Shown: positions 11,901 through 23,463 of the stretch, in pieces
How positions within the stretch are numbered: the first letter of the stretch is position 1
Layout of the letters: each line of letters opens with the position of its first letter
Assembly (NCBI GenBank): GCA_003049465.1
Contig: PYSS01000089.1
Location: forward strand, 1-64,000
Direction: 5' to 3'
Source: Magnaporthiopsis rhizophila
Taxonomy: Eukaryota > Ascomycota > Sordariomycetes > Magnaporthales > Magnaporthaceae
Length of the DNA stretch: 64,000 nucleotides
Notes under the pieces: model-generated
Told to the model about the DNA's origin: nothing
What the model saw: the letters and a program-made list of their open reading frames with translations, nothing else
Databases searched by the model: none
Program-made: the position numbers and the translations under genes

Positions 11901-14234
11901 TACACGAACAAGATGAAGGAAGTCAAGAGCAGCAAGAGCCAAGACTCGATGGAGTTGATCGCTAAAAACACGTCAATTAGCTGCTTGATCACGCTCGTGC
12001 AGCCGCTGAAGGATTTGCTGCTGGAGAAGCTCAACCTCAGGATGGCGAGGAAGATCGACGAGCTGCTCAGCCGTGTCACGGCCGGTCTTCTGCACAACCC
12101 CGCGGCTGAGAGTAAGGATACACTCATATTCTGCTATGAGGTCATCCAGGAGGTCTACAATAGCAAGAAGCCCGAGGCCGAGGTCAAGCTGGACCCCAGG
12201 CTGAAGCGGTACCTGATCCAGAAGGGCGCCAAGAAGAACGATCGCGGCACGACCACCAAGCACACCTACAAACTCACCCGGTTCGCTCTCGACGTGCTGC
12301 GGTCTCTGATGAGGAAGCATGACAGCCTTCGGACCGCATCCTACGCCAGCGGCTTCCTGCCCATCTTGGGTGATGCCGTCATCGCGGGCGAGGAGGAAGT
12401 CAAGGTGGCCGCCTTCAAGCTCCTCGTCGTGCTTGTCAAGGTGCCTTTCAAGAACAACGACTCAACCAATCTATACAAGGTGGCGCTGAAGGAAGCCCTG
12501 CGTACCATTTCTGGATCCACAACCACCACCAGTGAGGTTGCACAGGCAGCGCTCAGGCTCATCTCTGTCGTCCTTCGGGACAGAAGCGATGTTCCGGTCA
12601 AGGACGCAGCGATCGACATGCTGCTCGGCAGAGTCAAGGACGACCTCACCGAGCCTCTGCACAGGCACATCACATTCAGCTTCCTCCGTTCAGTCCTCGA
12701 CCGCAAGATCGAGACGGCAGTGGTGTATGACACATTAGACCATGTGGGCACGGTAATGATCACCAACGACGAAAAGGACACGCGAGACCTGGCGCGCGGG
12801 GCCTTCTTCCAGTTCCTCCGGGAGTACCCGCAGAAGAAGGCGCGGTGGGCAAAGCAGCTCAAGTTCATCGTGGCAAACCTGCAGTACGACCGCGAGGGTG
12901 GGCGGCTGTCAGTCATGGAGGTATTGCACCTCCTGTTGATGAAGTCGGCCGACGACTTTGTGCAGGAGGTCTGCACCACGTGCTTCATCCCGCTCGTCTT
13001 TGTACTCGCAAACGACGACAGCGATAAGTGTAGGCTAGCGGCCGCAGAGCTGGTAAAGGAGGTGCTCCGACGCGCCGACAAGGCGTCGACGCAGAACTTC
13101 CTCACCATCCTGAGGGGATGGCTGGGCCAGGACGAAAACGCGGGCGTGCTGAGGCTGGGTATCCAGACGCTCGGCTTCTACTTCGAGGTGCGCGAGGCGA
13201 GCGGTCGGGACAAGAAGGACTTTGCGCTGCTCAAGAGCAAGATCCTAGATGTCGTGTCCGACGCGGCCGGCCAGGACGCCGGACTTGTCAACGTCTGCCT
13301 CGCCGTCGTCCGGGGAGTGCTGGACAAGGACCCGGCCAGGGTGCTGGGGCCGGACTCGCGCGAGCTCTGGGACCGGGTCATCGCGTGTCTCTCACACGCG
13401 GACGCCGCCGTCAAGCTCTCGGCTATCAAGCTCCTGAGCTCATACCTCGCCGACTTTGCGCGCGGCGGCGGGCTGCGCGGCTCGCACGGCCTCGAGTTGG
13501 ACCAGGCGGCCGTCATGCGCCTGATTCGGCTGAACCTGGGCGTACTGGGGTCCGACGATGTCAGCGAGCCGCTGGCCGAGGAGGTGGCGCAGATCCTGGT
13601 CTTTCTCGGAAACGCAGTTGAGTTTGAGTCGGAGGAGTCGGAGCCGGAGTCGGAGTCGGATGATGAGGGCAACGAAGACAACGACGACAACAACGACGGC
13701 GAAGCAGTCGAGCGTGACGACGGCAAGAAGTTCACCAACAGCCGCTACATATTCGGCCGGCTGGCGGCCATCATCAGGAAGGAGGCGCGGCCCAAATCGG
13801 CCGAGCTGGTGCCCAAGCTGGCGGCGCTCGACGTGCTGTCGGCCTACTGCGGTGGGCTCGCGCCGATCCCGTGCGTGCGCCCGTCGCTGCGCGCGATCCT
13901 GCGGCCGCTCCGCAACGTGACGAACCCGGCGGTGCCGACGCCGTGGTCGCCCGACGCCGATTTTGCGACCCGGCACGAGTCCTTGCGGGCCAAGGCGCGC
14001 GACTGCATGGAGGCGCTGCAGTGGCGGCTCGGCACGGCGGCGTACACAGCGGCGCTGCTGGCGGTGGGCGAGGGCATGCGCGGGCGCAGGGAGATGCGGT
14101 CGACCAAGCGCAAGATCGAGGCCGTGGCGGCGCCGGAGCGAGCCGGGGCCGAGAAGAGGAAGAGGTTCGAGAAGAAGAAGGAGAAGCGCAAGGCGCGCGG
14201 GCGGGAGCATCGGGCCATGCGGCAGGCTGTGTGA
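5923..14234 (+). CDS. UTP20: UTP20, small-subunit processome HEAT-repeat protein
   Basis: Nucleolar scaffold of the SSU processome, needed for 18S rRNA maturation (human DRIM/UTP20). Exons 5923-7382 and 7460-14234 are joined across a 77-nt GTAAGT...TTCAG intron that splits a Lys codon, giving 2,744 residues, close to other fungal Utp20 (about 2,500-2,700). The N-terminus has the family's SKLHSLDPLRKVRRHDL-type start and a DRIM domain. The rest is helical HEAT-like repeats. There are two long acidic stretches, near residues 1158-1180 and 2540-2575. The final 30 residues are strongly basic (KRKRFEKKKEKRK), a likely nucleolar signal. No internal stop or frame break was found. This is the largest gene in the window. 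Confidence 0.94.
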
Positions 14235-14516
14235 GGTGGGGGTAGATGGGATGGAAGATTTTGTGAATAAGGCGTTTGGAGGTTGGGCGGAGAAAAGATC
14301 ATGCCCTATCGTCGTTTCTTCTTATGATCGTTTTTACATATAGTGCCGTATCTAGATGCTTTTCGCGAATGACCAACGGGTACAAACATTTCCATACAAT
14401 GCAATACGATGCCTCCCTTATGATAAATGCGATTTTCACTTTGAGCCACAGAATGGAAATGCTCATGATACAATTAACGCGCAGCACACTGTCCACGGCC
14501 TTTTTTTATTTTTTTA

Positions 14517-15152
14517 TTATGTCTCCGCAGCACCGCCACCAGGCAAGTCGTCCTCCCAGAACTCGATGCTGCCGTCCTCGCCGAGGGTCCCCTTCTTGAC
14601 GAGCAGGCCCCTGTCGCGCATGAGGTCCTCGACGGTGACGCCTTTCCGGTCTCCAAAGACGCCCAGGTGGTCGCTTATGACGTGGCGGTTGCGGCAGTCC
14701 GGGCAGGTGATGAGCACGGAGCCGTGGTGGTATCCCTGCTTGGAGACGGCGTGCTTTGAGCGGCCGCCGCAGGGCACGCACGTGAAGGTCAGCTGGTAGT
14801 GCGGCTGCGAGTGAATGCGGTTTTTCTGGTTGCTGGCGGTGGTGGCGGTGCTGTTTTCGGGAGGAGTCGTCGATGTTGTGGTGTTGGATGCTGCGTCTGT
14901 GGATTCGCCGTCTTGGGGCGCGGGGTTGGCGGAAAAGGGATTGCGGCCGGTGAAGCGCGGGATTGTGTGTTGGAAACGGCGCTGCGGCGTCAGGCGGGAA
15001 GGTGGTGCGTGTGCGTGTGCGTGGTGCGTGACAGCGACGTGTGTTCTTGATCTTGTGAGGAGGCTGGACGTCGTCGTTGTCGCGTCGGCAAGGAGGGAGT
15101 GCGCCGCCCGCTGGGATAATGTGAGGACGCGGGGAGCTGCTCTAGACGTCAT
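14517..15152 (-). CDS. ZIM17: ZIM17/Hep1, mitochondrial DNL-type zinc-finger Hsp70 escort protein
   Basis: 211 residues in one exon. Family role: it keeps mitochondrial Hsp70 (Ssc1) soluble and supports matrix protein import and Fe-S assembly. The first ~110 residues are Arg/Ser/Thr-rich with few acids, as in a mitochondrial presequence plus linker. The zinc domain follows: Cys125-x2-Cys128, GGRSKH, SKQGYHHGSVLITCPDC (Cys150, Cys153), RNRH and SDHLGVF, which is the DNL signature with His in place of Asn. The C-terminus is acidic. It is divergent from cullin-3 and convergent with UTP20, whose stop lies 282 bases away across AT-rich DNA. Confidence 0.92.
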   Translation of the reverse strand: MTSRAAPRVLTLSQRAAHSLLADATTTTSSLLTRSRTHVAVTHHAHAHAPPSRLTPQRRFQHTIPRFTGRNPFSANPAPQDGESTDAASNTTTSTTPPENSTATTASNQKNRIHSQPHYQLTFTCVPCGGRSKHAVSKQGYHHGSVLITCPDCRNRHVISDHLGVFGDRKGVTVEDLMRDRGLLVKKGTLGEDGSIEFWEDDLPGGGAAET

Positions 15153-15803
15153 ATTTATTATGATTTTATAACTGAGAAAATAAGGCTCCCTCTTAGTTGA
15201 ACTGGGCTTTCTTTATTTGCTGAGTGGCGGTATTTTCGACTGTCGCGTTACAAAGAACTCCGCCTCGGCCGCCATCAAAAATTTGACAATGTTTCCAGAA
15301 CATGCGCGACCAATGACGTCGGTCGGGCGGCCTTGCCGCACAGACGCGGCTGAGTCGCGTGGCACCCAATCGCAAAAGCGGGGCCGACAGACTGCAAGCA
15401 CTTTGGCGGGCGGTTCGCAGCAACCGCTGGCCAGTTGCCATTAGCGGCCCCACTCTTGTGAGGGGCAGCCAAATCAGAGCTCGATGGCTGCACCAAGGAG
15501 CTACGCAAATTCCGCTTCTCTGCCTGACCTGGACCGAAAGCTCGCGTTTGCTCTCTCCTGCCACAAGCCAAGGCTGTTTGTCTCCCTGGCTCTGCGACTG
15601 CTGGTTGTTTGCCGTCGGCCTTGCCGTCTTATACTTAAATCCAGACGCGCAGACGCCCGCCTTGCACAGTTGTCCCAGCCTGTTTGCGAAACCAGCACCT
15701 CCTCCTTTAACAACCCGACGACGGCTGCTATGGTGCCGGGCTCGGCCTCGTCTCGCTACATTCCCCGCCAAACACCCCCACACGTGCTCCGGTGGCCGTA
15801 GCG
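15153..15803. promoter_or_regulatory. Divergent promoter region between ZIM17 and cullin-3
   Basis: 651 bases between divergent start codons. A weak TATA-like stretch (around 15630, CTTATACTTAAA) lies about 170 bases before the cullin ATG. Short frames on both strands here lack support. Confidence 0.5.
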
Positions 15804-18535
15804 ATGCAACGGCAGGGCAAGATCAGGCCGCCAAAGCGGGTAAGTAGCTCACTGCCCTCCCTCCCCGCTCAGGGGCGATGATGTACAGGCGGCTGAATCT
15901 CAGATGGACGACAGAGCCTCCGGCCCGAGGCCGACGAGTTCGGCCAGTGCTGGGGCGTGCTGAGGGAGGCACTCACCGACATCCACAACCGAAACGCCGG
16001 CCGCCTGTCGTTCGAGCACCTGTACCGTGCATCCTACAAGATAGTACTTGGAAAGCATGGCGAGAGGCTCTACGACCTGGTCAAGGAGTTTGAGCGCGAC
16101 TGGTTCGCCAAGCAGGTGATACCGCAGATCCAGGCCCTGATTGCGCCCAACCTCGTCAACATCATCGTGTTCGAAGTGCCGGGCACCAGCGCCCACGAGC
16201 GGCGCGAGATGGGCGACACGTTCCTGCGCGGCCTCAAGGACGCGTGGGAGAGCCACAACATGTCCATGAACATGGTGGCCGACATCCTGATGTACCTCGA
16301 TAAGGGCTGGCTGAAGGAGAGCAAGAACACGTCCATCTTTGTCACCACCATCGGTCTGTTTCGCGACCACCTGCTCGACCCGGGCACCATCTCGTCGCCC
16401 GGCTACAACCGCACCTTTAGCATCTGGGAGATCCTGTGCGCCGTCATTCTCGACCACGTCAACATGGAGCGCGAGGGCGACGTTGTAGATCGCAATTTGA
16501 TACACCGCTGCGTCACCATGCTCGAGGACCTATACGAGACCGATGACGAGCTCGACTCGCAGCGCCTGTATCTCACCTACTTTGAGCAGCCCTTCCTCGA
16601 GGCCAGTCGCAAGTTCTACCACGCCGAGGCGCTGCGGCTGCTGCGCGGCGCCGATGCCAGCGTTTGGTTGCGTCACACACATCGCCGCCTGCGCGAGGAG
16701 GCTGACCGCTGCCGCACCACGCTGTCACGACTAAGCACGGAAAAAATCGCAAAAGTGGTTGAGTCCGAGCTCATCTCAACCCACCTCCACGAGATGCTAG
16801 CGCTAGAGAGCAACGGGCTGAAGTCGATGCTGGACAACGACCGCATCGAGGACCTGGCAATATTATACGAGCTCATACTCAAGGTCGACCCCACCGCAGA
16901 CGCACTCAAGAATGGGCTGCAAAATAGGATCACAGCCCAGGGAGCCGAGATCGAGAAGAGCCTGCGGGATATGGACTTTTCGGCGGCTGCGGCAGATACG
17001 GGCGACACCAGGACAGAGGGAGAAAGCAGCAAGAGCGGCGCCAAGGCGGCGGCGGCACAACAGCAGCAGCCACCGTCACTGCAAGTGCAGCAAACGACTG
17101 CGGCTATCAAGTGGGTGGAGGACGTGCTTGCGTTGCGTGACAAATACGACGTGCTGTGGGACCAGTGCTTCGGCCAGGACCTGGCGATCCAGTCGGCCAT
17201 CACCAAGGGCTTCTCCGACTTCATCCACGCGTTCGCACGCAGCTCCGAGTACGTGTCGCTCTACATCGACGACAACCTCAAGCGCGGGATCCGCGGCAAG
17301 ACGGACGGCGAGGTCGGCGCGATCCTGGACAAGGCCATCGTGCTGATCCGGTACCTCAAGGACAAGGATCTCTTTGAGCGGTATTACCAGAAGCACCTGG
17401 CGCGGCGGCTGCTGCACAGCAAATCGGGCAGCGAGGAGGTGGAGAAGCAGATGATCTCGCTGATGCAGCTGGACCTGGGCAAGCACTTCACGTCAAAGTT
17501 CGAGGGCATGTTCAAGGACATGGCCACGTCCGAGGAGCTGTCCAAGAAGTACCACGAGCACATCAGCTCGCTGGGCGACGACGCGGGTTACCGCGAGGCC
17601 AAACCCATCGAGCTGTCGGTGAGCGTGCTGACCAGCAACAACTGGCCGCCCGAGGTCATGGGCCGCACGCAGCAGCTGGCCGACAGCGCCACCAAGCTAG
17701 GCGGCGGTGGATCTACCGAGTGCATCTACCCGCCCGAGGTGAAGCGGTTGCAGGAGAGCTTCTTCAAGTTCTACCTGCGCGACCGCAGCGGGCGCGTGCT
17801 GACGTGGGTCGGATCGGCGGGCACGGCCGACATCAAGTGCGTGTTCCCGCGAGTAGCCGGCCGCGAGACGGGCCCGCTCAGCAAGGAGCGGCGGTACGAG
17901 CTCAGCGCGTCGACGTACAGCATGGTGCTGCTGCTGCTGTTCAACGACGTGGCCGACGGCGCGTCGCTGTCGCTCGAGGACATCCAGGCGTCAACAAACA
18001 TACCAATCAAGGAGCTCTCGCGCGCCCTGGCGTCGCTGTCCATCAACCCCAAGGCCAGAGTGCTGCTCAAGGAGCCGCCGACAAAGACGATCCGGGCGGG
18101 CGATCGCTTCTCGTTCAACGCGGGCTTCATGAGCAAGACCATCAAGATCAAGGCGCCCGTCATCAGCTCGCACTCAAAGGTCGAGGCCGACGACGAACGC
18201 CAAAAGACCGAGGACAAGAACGACGAAACGAGGCGGCACATGGTCGATGCGGCCATTGTGCGTATAATGAAGTATGTTGCAGGACTCTCACCTTTGGTGG
18301 TCTGTTTTTCTTTTTCACGCATTACCTTGCAATCGACTGACTGGACTCGCGCAGATCCCGCAAAGAGCTGTCTCACAATTCGCTCCTCACCGAAGTCATC
18401 AGCCAGCTCGCGCCACGGTTTCAGCCTCAAGTGCCCATGATTAAGGCCAGGATAGAAGACCTTATAGGGAGGGAATACCTGGAGCGGATAGAGGACTCGG
18501 CAACAACAAACCCAGCATACCGCTATCTAGCATGA
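15804..18535 (+). CDS. cul3: Cullin-3, scaffold of BTB-type CRL3 ubiquitin ligases
   Basis: Three exons, 15804-15839, 15915-18271 and 18355-18535, give 857 residues. The protein scaffolds E3 ligases that use BTB proteins as substrate adaptors and recruit Rbx1 and E2 at the C-terminus. The N-terminus reads MQRQGKIRPPKR, then cullin repeats (DIHNRNAGRLSFEHLYR; helix 5 region with FVTTIGLFRDHLL). The cullin homology domain holds YIDDNLK and LLHSKS, and the winged-helix C-terminus ends NPAYRYLA, the usual cullin ending. The neddylation site is IVRIMKSRKEL, with Lys798 as the expected NEDD8 acceptor; its codon is split by intron 2. Intron 1 was placed at the CAG before 15915 because that acceptor keeps frame and has a CTGA branch site about 20 nt upstream. 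An Ala/Gln-rich insert (around 375-395) looks disordered. Confidence 0.94.
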
Positions 18536-19281
18536 AGAACATGGTGGAAATACAGAGACATTATCTTCCTACGCACAAAGCACACGTCGGTGGCTTGAGA
18601 ATTCGACGACATGATCCTTGATAGACCCTTAGACGAGTTGATTCTGTCGGCAGGGGTCGTCTCGCCATGGACGTGTATGCACAGAGGATTATACCGTGCC
18701 AGCGCAAAGCGTGATGATGACCTACCTTTTGAGCAAGGGAGCTCACTTCTAGCCTGAGCAACATGATGGACGTTGAACGTCCATCGCCCACTTCACAGGC
18801 AGCCAGCTAACTCATCATTGGTGTTGCTTGGACATCCTCCGATACAAGCTCACCAAGACCATCACAAGCCCTTTTGAACTCGCGTCATCACCTTTGATCA
18901 AGGCCATGAAGTCTATCACAAGCTCCTTAATTTCGCATCGTCGCCTGTGATGCTCCAAGCATGAAGTCAAGAGTTTCAGTGGTGCATGACGGGGGTTACT
19001 GACAGTCGCAAACAAGGGACTTGTATTAGACAAAGAGATCCAAAGACAAAGAAGTGACATCGACAAGTGTATATATAAAGTGCCCAACCATCACGTCCTG
19101 TCCCAAATTTCTCTCGGAAGTTTTTTCCTGGTCAGACCCGGTGTCTCCAACTTACAAGACAACCGCCCACTTGTAATAGAATATATACAGTCCGCCACCC
19201 GCCTTCCCGTAGTTAACAGCCCACAGCCCGCCCATCTCCCTGCACCGGTCCTCCCAGGCACTTTCAAACCACTATTCCGAC
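18536..19281. other. Intergenic between cul3 and the repeat-rich gene
   Basis: 746 bases. It should contain the cul3 3' end and the promoter of the next plus-strand gene. Two TATA-like runs on the plus strand are visible, GTATATATAAAG (around 19069-19080) and GAATATATAC (around 19180-19189), the latter about 95 bases before the next ATG. Confidence 0.55.
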
Positions 19282-21172
19282 ATGTGTTGGGAGCTTCGCG
19301 ACTATTACATCCGTTGCGGCGACATCTACAAGAAGGGAGAGATCCGGTGCTCAGCGAGACTCCTCAAAGTGTTTGGCTTCCCGAGGAGGCTGCGCGGCTG
19401 CAAGAACTTCGGAATCAGCGTCACCAAGATTCGGAACAGGCCCTGCCCCGCGTGCGAGAAGTTCATAAAAGCAAGCGGCGGCAGGCTGCCGGGGAAGATG
19501 TGTGTTCGGATGGCGACCCATCCGGGGAGCTTTGGCCAGCAGGGGGGTCGCAGCACCAGTGAGCAGCAGCCCCCGGCGCCGCGCCCGGACACTGACGCCG
19601 GAGGTCAGAGGCACCGGCGCGGCGGCGACGGCAAGCGAAACAGGCCCCTTGACCGGCATGGCGAGTGCAGCACCACCAAACAGCAGCCCTCACCGTCTCG
19701 CCCGCGTACCAGCGCCGGAGCTGAGGCACGTCACGGCGGCGGCCACGGCGGCAAGGAAAACATGCCCCTAGGCCAGTATGGAGATCACAGTACCGCCAAA
19801 CAGCAGCCCCCACCGTCGCGCCCACGTACCAGCGCCGGAGCTCAGCGACGCCAAGGCGGCGACCACGGCCGCCACGGCGGCGACACCAGGGCCCCCGGCA
19901 GCACCACAAACATCGGTGCCGTGCCGAGGCCCTCGACGTCTGCCTCGGCGCATGCCAGCATCCGCACTGAAGAATTCGTGGCGGGTGAGCGCGGCACCGC
20001 GAAAGCCGTGCCCCTCGCCGCGCCACGGAGGTCGGCAGTACTAGCTATGAACGCTTCTACGAGGCCGAAGGCGGAAAGAGTGGCCAAGTCGTCGTCGTCG
20101 CCGCTGGCGCAGCGGCCGACGACATCAGGAGGCAAGGCTACATCATCAGCCAGCCCCTGGAAAACCACCACCACTGAGGCGACGACAACAAGTCGAAAGG
20201 CCGGCGGCGGTAGGACATCCAAGCCTACTACCACCACCAAGATGCCCACATCCAAACCTCCTACCACCAAAACGCCCGCCAACGCAGGCAGCAGTGGTAG
20301 GCGAGCCCCACCCACCGACCTGTCGGCCATGGTCAAGCAGCGGAACGGGAAGTTGAGCGGCTGGCGCCCGGGAGTGGAAGTGGGATCCTGCGACGTGCCC
20401 CGGCTGCGCTTGTCCTCGTCCTCGAGGTCGTCCCTGTCGACGAACTGGGACGGCCCATTCCTGAGCGGCAGCGGCAACGGTGGCTGCTCCTCCGACGCCG
20501 CCCGCGTCGACGAGTCCCTGCCGGGAGTCCCTGTCGCGTCTCACCAGCCCATCAGCACCTTCTTCCTGCCGTGGACACAAGACCGCCGCGGCAGCAGCAG
20601 CAGCAGTAGCCCTGAGCCCCAGGCCACAAACGAGCCCGGCGTGTACGAGGTGGAAGCGACGCAGCCCGCCGCCGATGCCGGCGACAACAACGACGACGAG
20701 AGCATGCCCGACTTCTCACGGTCGCTCGGCAGGTCCGACTCCCTGTTCCTGCCCGCGCGGCTGATGACACGGGATCCGCTCCACATCCGGACGGACAGCC
20801 AGGCCATGGTGACGACGGCGACGGGGTTCCTGCCGCCGGAGCTGCTGCTGCCCATCGATCCCGCGCTGGCGACGGCCGGCACCGGCACCGGCTGGCCCGT
20901 AACACGGCCAGCACGCGCAGCCGCCGCCGCAGTCGATGCGGAGCGGGTCCCCAGCGTGCGGCGGCAGCAGGAACAGCAGCAGCACCAGCAGCGGGGCAGT
21001 GCGGATCTGCAGCGCCGCAACGCCTCCAGCAGCAGAAGGAGGCAGGCGGCGGCGGCGGCAGCCCCGCCGCAGGTGCAGCACCAGCACCACCACCCGGTCC
21101 CGGAGCCGCGCGTGCCGTCGGCCGTGGGGTTCGAATACGCCAGGATGGCGGCTGGGCTGCAGGTCGCTGCTG

Positions 21173-21206
<34 letters not shown>

Positions 21207-21285
21207 CGGTCCAAGCACCAAGGCCAGGAGATACCCGGGGTGGCACGGCGGCGACGACGACGATGACGACATTTACGACGCGTAG
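19282..21285 (+). CDS. Unrecognised repeat-rich protein with N-terminal cysteine motif
   Basis: 667 residues in one exon; I do not recognise a named family. The first 60 residues are compact, with six Cys (2, 12, 23, 40, 55, 58), the last pair being CPAC. This spacing could bind zinc, which is inference. The remainder is disordered: about three copies of a 39-40 residue repeat (STxKQQPxPSRPRTSAGA) from residue ~88, long Thr/Lys/Pro- and Ser-rich tracts, Gln/His-rich stretches, a poly-Ala run encoded by GCT repeats near residue 630, and a C-terminal run of six Asp. The nucleotides are GC-rich and the frame is open throughout, with TATA-like sequences upstream. Only the N-terminal domain is likely to be conserved. 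It may be a nuclear or regulatory protein, but no function can be assigned. Confidence 0.65.
19543..19884 (+). repeat. In-frame tandem repeat, about 2.8 copies of a 117-120 bp unit
   Basis: The units begin at about 19543, 19660 and 19780, each encoding STxxQQPxP, then RPRTSAGA in copies 2 and 3 (RPDTDAGG in copy 1), then a Gly/Arg/His-rich tail. Lengths are multiples of three, so the frame is kept. Copies 2 and 3 are closest to each other and copy 1 is more diverged. Confidence 0.8.
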
Positions 21286-23463
21286 TGCGTGGGCCTACCG
21301 TCACGGATCGGCGGGGGTAAAGGCCAGGCATGGAATTTGGAATTTTTCCTAGCGTGTTTTTCATTGCATTGCTTCCTTTCTCCTTGCTTCCTTTGTCTAG
21401 ATCGTACAAGGAGAAAAAGAGAACAAACAGGGGACGAAAGAAAAGAAAGGGGGAAAAAAGATGAAAGAGAAAGAACAGAAAAGAATAGAACAAGCCTAGC
21501 GGATTCTAGACCACTTTCTCTCTCCGTCTAGGATAGATAGGAAAAATGGCGTTTCTACTTTAATACCCTCGCCAACCTTTGTCGAGTTTAGACTGGAATC
21601 CGCGGCTCACGATATCGACCGAAAATAATTGAAAATCGTCCAGCGCACATGTCCCAAATAGTGAATTGTAAGTCAAATCAATGCATATTCCCGAATGACT
21701 CCCAGTGTGAGTTCCAAGTGTTCGCATGCACGTTGAACCGACCAAGACAAGTACCAACCAGCTCAGGCATCAATCTAGCCCATGTTAACGTGGGTGAGAA
21801 GCCATCAACTCAAGTAGCACCAAACAAAGTATCACAATCATCAAGGCGAGCATCTTTGAAATAAATGTCTTTTTCGTATTTTTTTTCGCGTTTGTCTTTT
21901 TTTCTTCTTTTTGTTGGGGTCTCGTCTATCGGTTCTAAACCGCTTGACCATGACCGGAACCCAAAACGTGGGGAGAGGTGTTGTTGGTGCTGGTGGGTTA
22001 TAAGACTGACACGGGGCTGACAACAGACTCGACGATTGATGATGACGATGGTGATGATGATGTTGGTGGTGTGTTGATGGATGGGGAGGGGGAGAAAAAG
22101 ATGCGCGCAAAAGAACAACGAATCCCACACACACGCACACACGCACAAACAACACACAGCCCAAATCTGCTTCATGCAGATATATAAGCAACGGGACGGA
22201 AAACAAACCCTCCGCCCAGTTCCTCCCCTTCGTTTCCTTTGATTTACCATTTTTGGTTCTTTCTTGCACAGGCCGGCTTCCTCCAAAAACAGGGGAAATG
22301 TATTGTACAAGAGGGGGAAATCAAAGAGCGCCGTAGCGCCTAATAAAACCGCACAAGACCCAGAGAGAGGACAAGACAGACAGACAAGTAGGGTGGGAAG
22401 TCTTTTTTTTTTTGGAGGGACAACCCCTTTACCCTACTAAAAAGAGCGCAACCGGCGCACGGTGGCTCGGCGGTTGCGTTGGGACAGCTGACAAAGGAGA
22501 AGGTCGGTCGTCATTAAGAGACGTCGTAGGCAGGCCCCTGATGGCGGTTGAGGGGCGCCCGTGTTTTTCGTTCTGTGCTGAGTAGCTTCGCACTGGAGAG
22601 CTACGGTCGGGTGGCACAGCCGTGTCTTCAGCTCGACGAATCTGCCGGTCGGACTTGCAGGCAAAAGATGGCGGATCCATCATCAAAACAGTCTCGCAAG
22701 CGGCTGTCAATGACTTTGAGATGCCAACAAACAGCGAGAGAGTGAGAATGAGTTGCAGGCGATGGATCTTTGTTGCTGCGGGACTGCTGGCAACAAGAGC
22801 AGGTGAGAAACCCTCGTACCGAGAGTTGTGTTGGTGAGAGACGCAATGATGATGGACTTGTTGCCAAAAGGTTGCCGAACAGGAAAAGACACGGCATCTC
22901 GTCTGCTACAGGTGAGGATAGCAACGAAGAGATGACAAGGCCGAGGATCGAAAGTGGCTCCGAGAGGCGGCAGATGCTGGGGTTGCGAAAGCGCAACCTG
23001 GCGAGAACAACGTAGAGCTTGCTTGCTTGCTGGAAAAAGCAGATAAATGATGGAGAGAGAAAGAACCAAGATGGCGGCCGAGAGAGGCCACTCAGATGCC
23101 GGATCCAAGGGCATGCTGGGGGAGCGCTGGTTCCAATGCAAATGCTATGCCAATGCCTCAGAAAGACGGAAAAAAAATGCGAAGACGGCTCAAAAGATGA
23201 AGAAAGACTCGCCGCGACAAGTCGGGCTCCGGGGTCGATGGCCGCCGCCTTGTCGAGCGATAAAAAAAGCATAGTGGTATAAAACAGCTCAAGAAGAGAG
23301 GGCGGCGAGAAGACAACGAACGATCAAAAGAGGCGAGCGCACGATCTGATCCCAAGAGATGTCTCTCTGTAGGATCAATGAGCAACTACTCCAGGAAAGA
23401 GTTAGTCGATCGAAAGCCAAGAGCAAAGTAACCGGCGCTTTCGCGTCAGTGACTCGACTGAGC
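21286..23463. other. Convergent intergenic region between the repeat-rich gene and cdc25
   Basis: 2.2 kb between two genes that converge. No frame with plausible protein composition was found on either strand. It has a CA-rich microsatellite (around 22127-22155), a GATGAT-rich stretch (22035-22080), short T runs (21880-21915, 22404-22413) and a TATATAA on the plus strand (around 22181-22187). It presumably holds long 3' UTRs; a noncoding RNA cannot be excluded. Confidence 0.5.

Noticed and set aside
15840..15872. 33-nt intron 1 in cul3 ending at the first CTCAG
   Set aside because: Too short for a fungal intron and leads into an in-frame stop; the acceptor before 15915 restores frame.
21127..21140. 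GGGTTCGAATAC as a tRNA B box
   Set aside because: Inside the coding sequence of the repeat-rich protein; no acceptor stem or A box around it.
22628..23272. 214-codon minus-strand frame downstream of cdc25
   Set aside because: Ser/Leu-rich translation of pyrimidine-rich DNA; no start context, no splice link to cdc25, whose stop at 23464 is clear.
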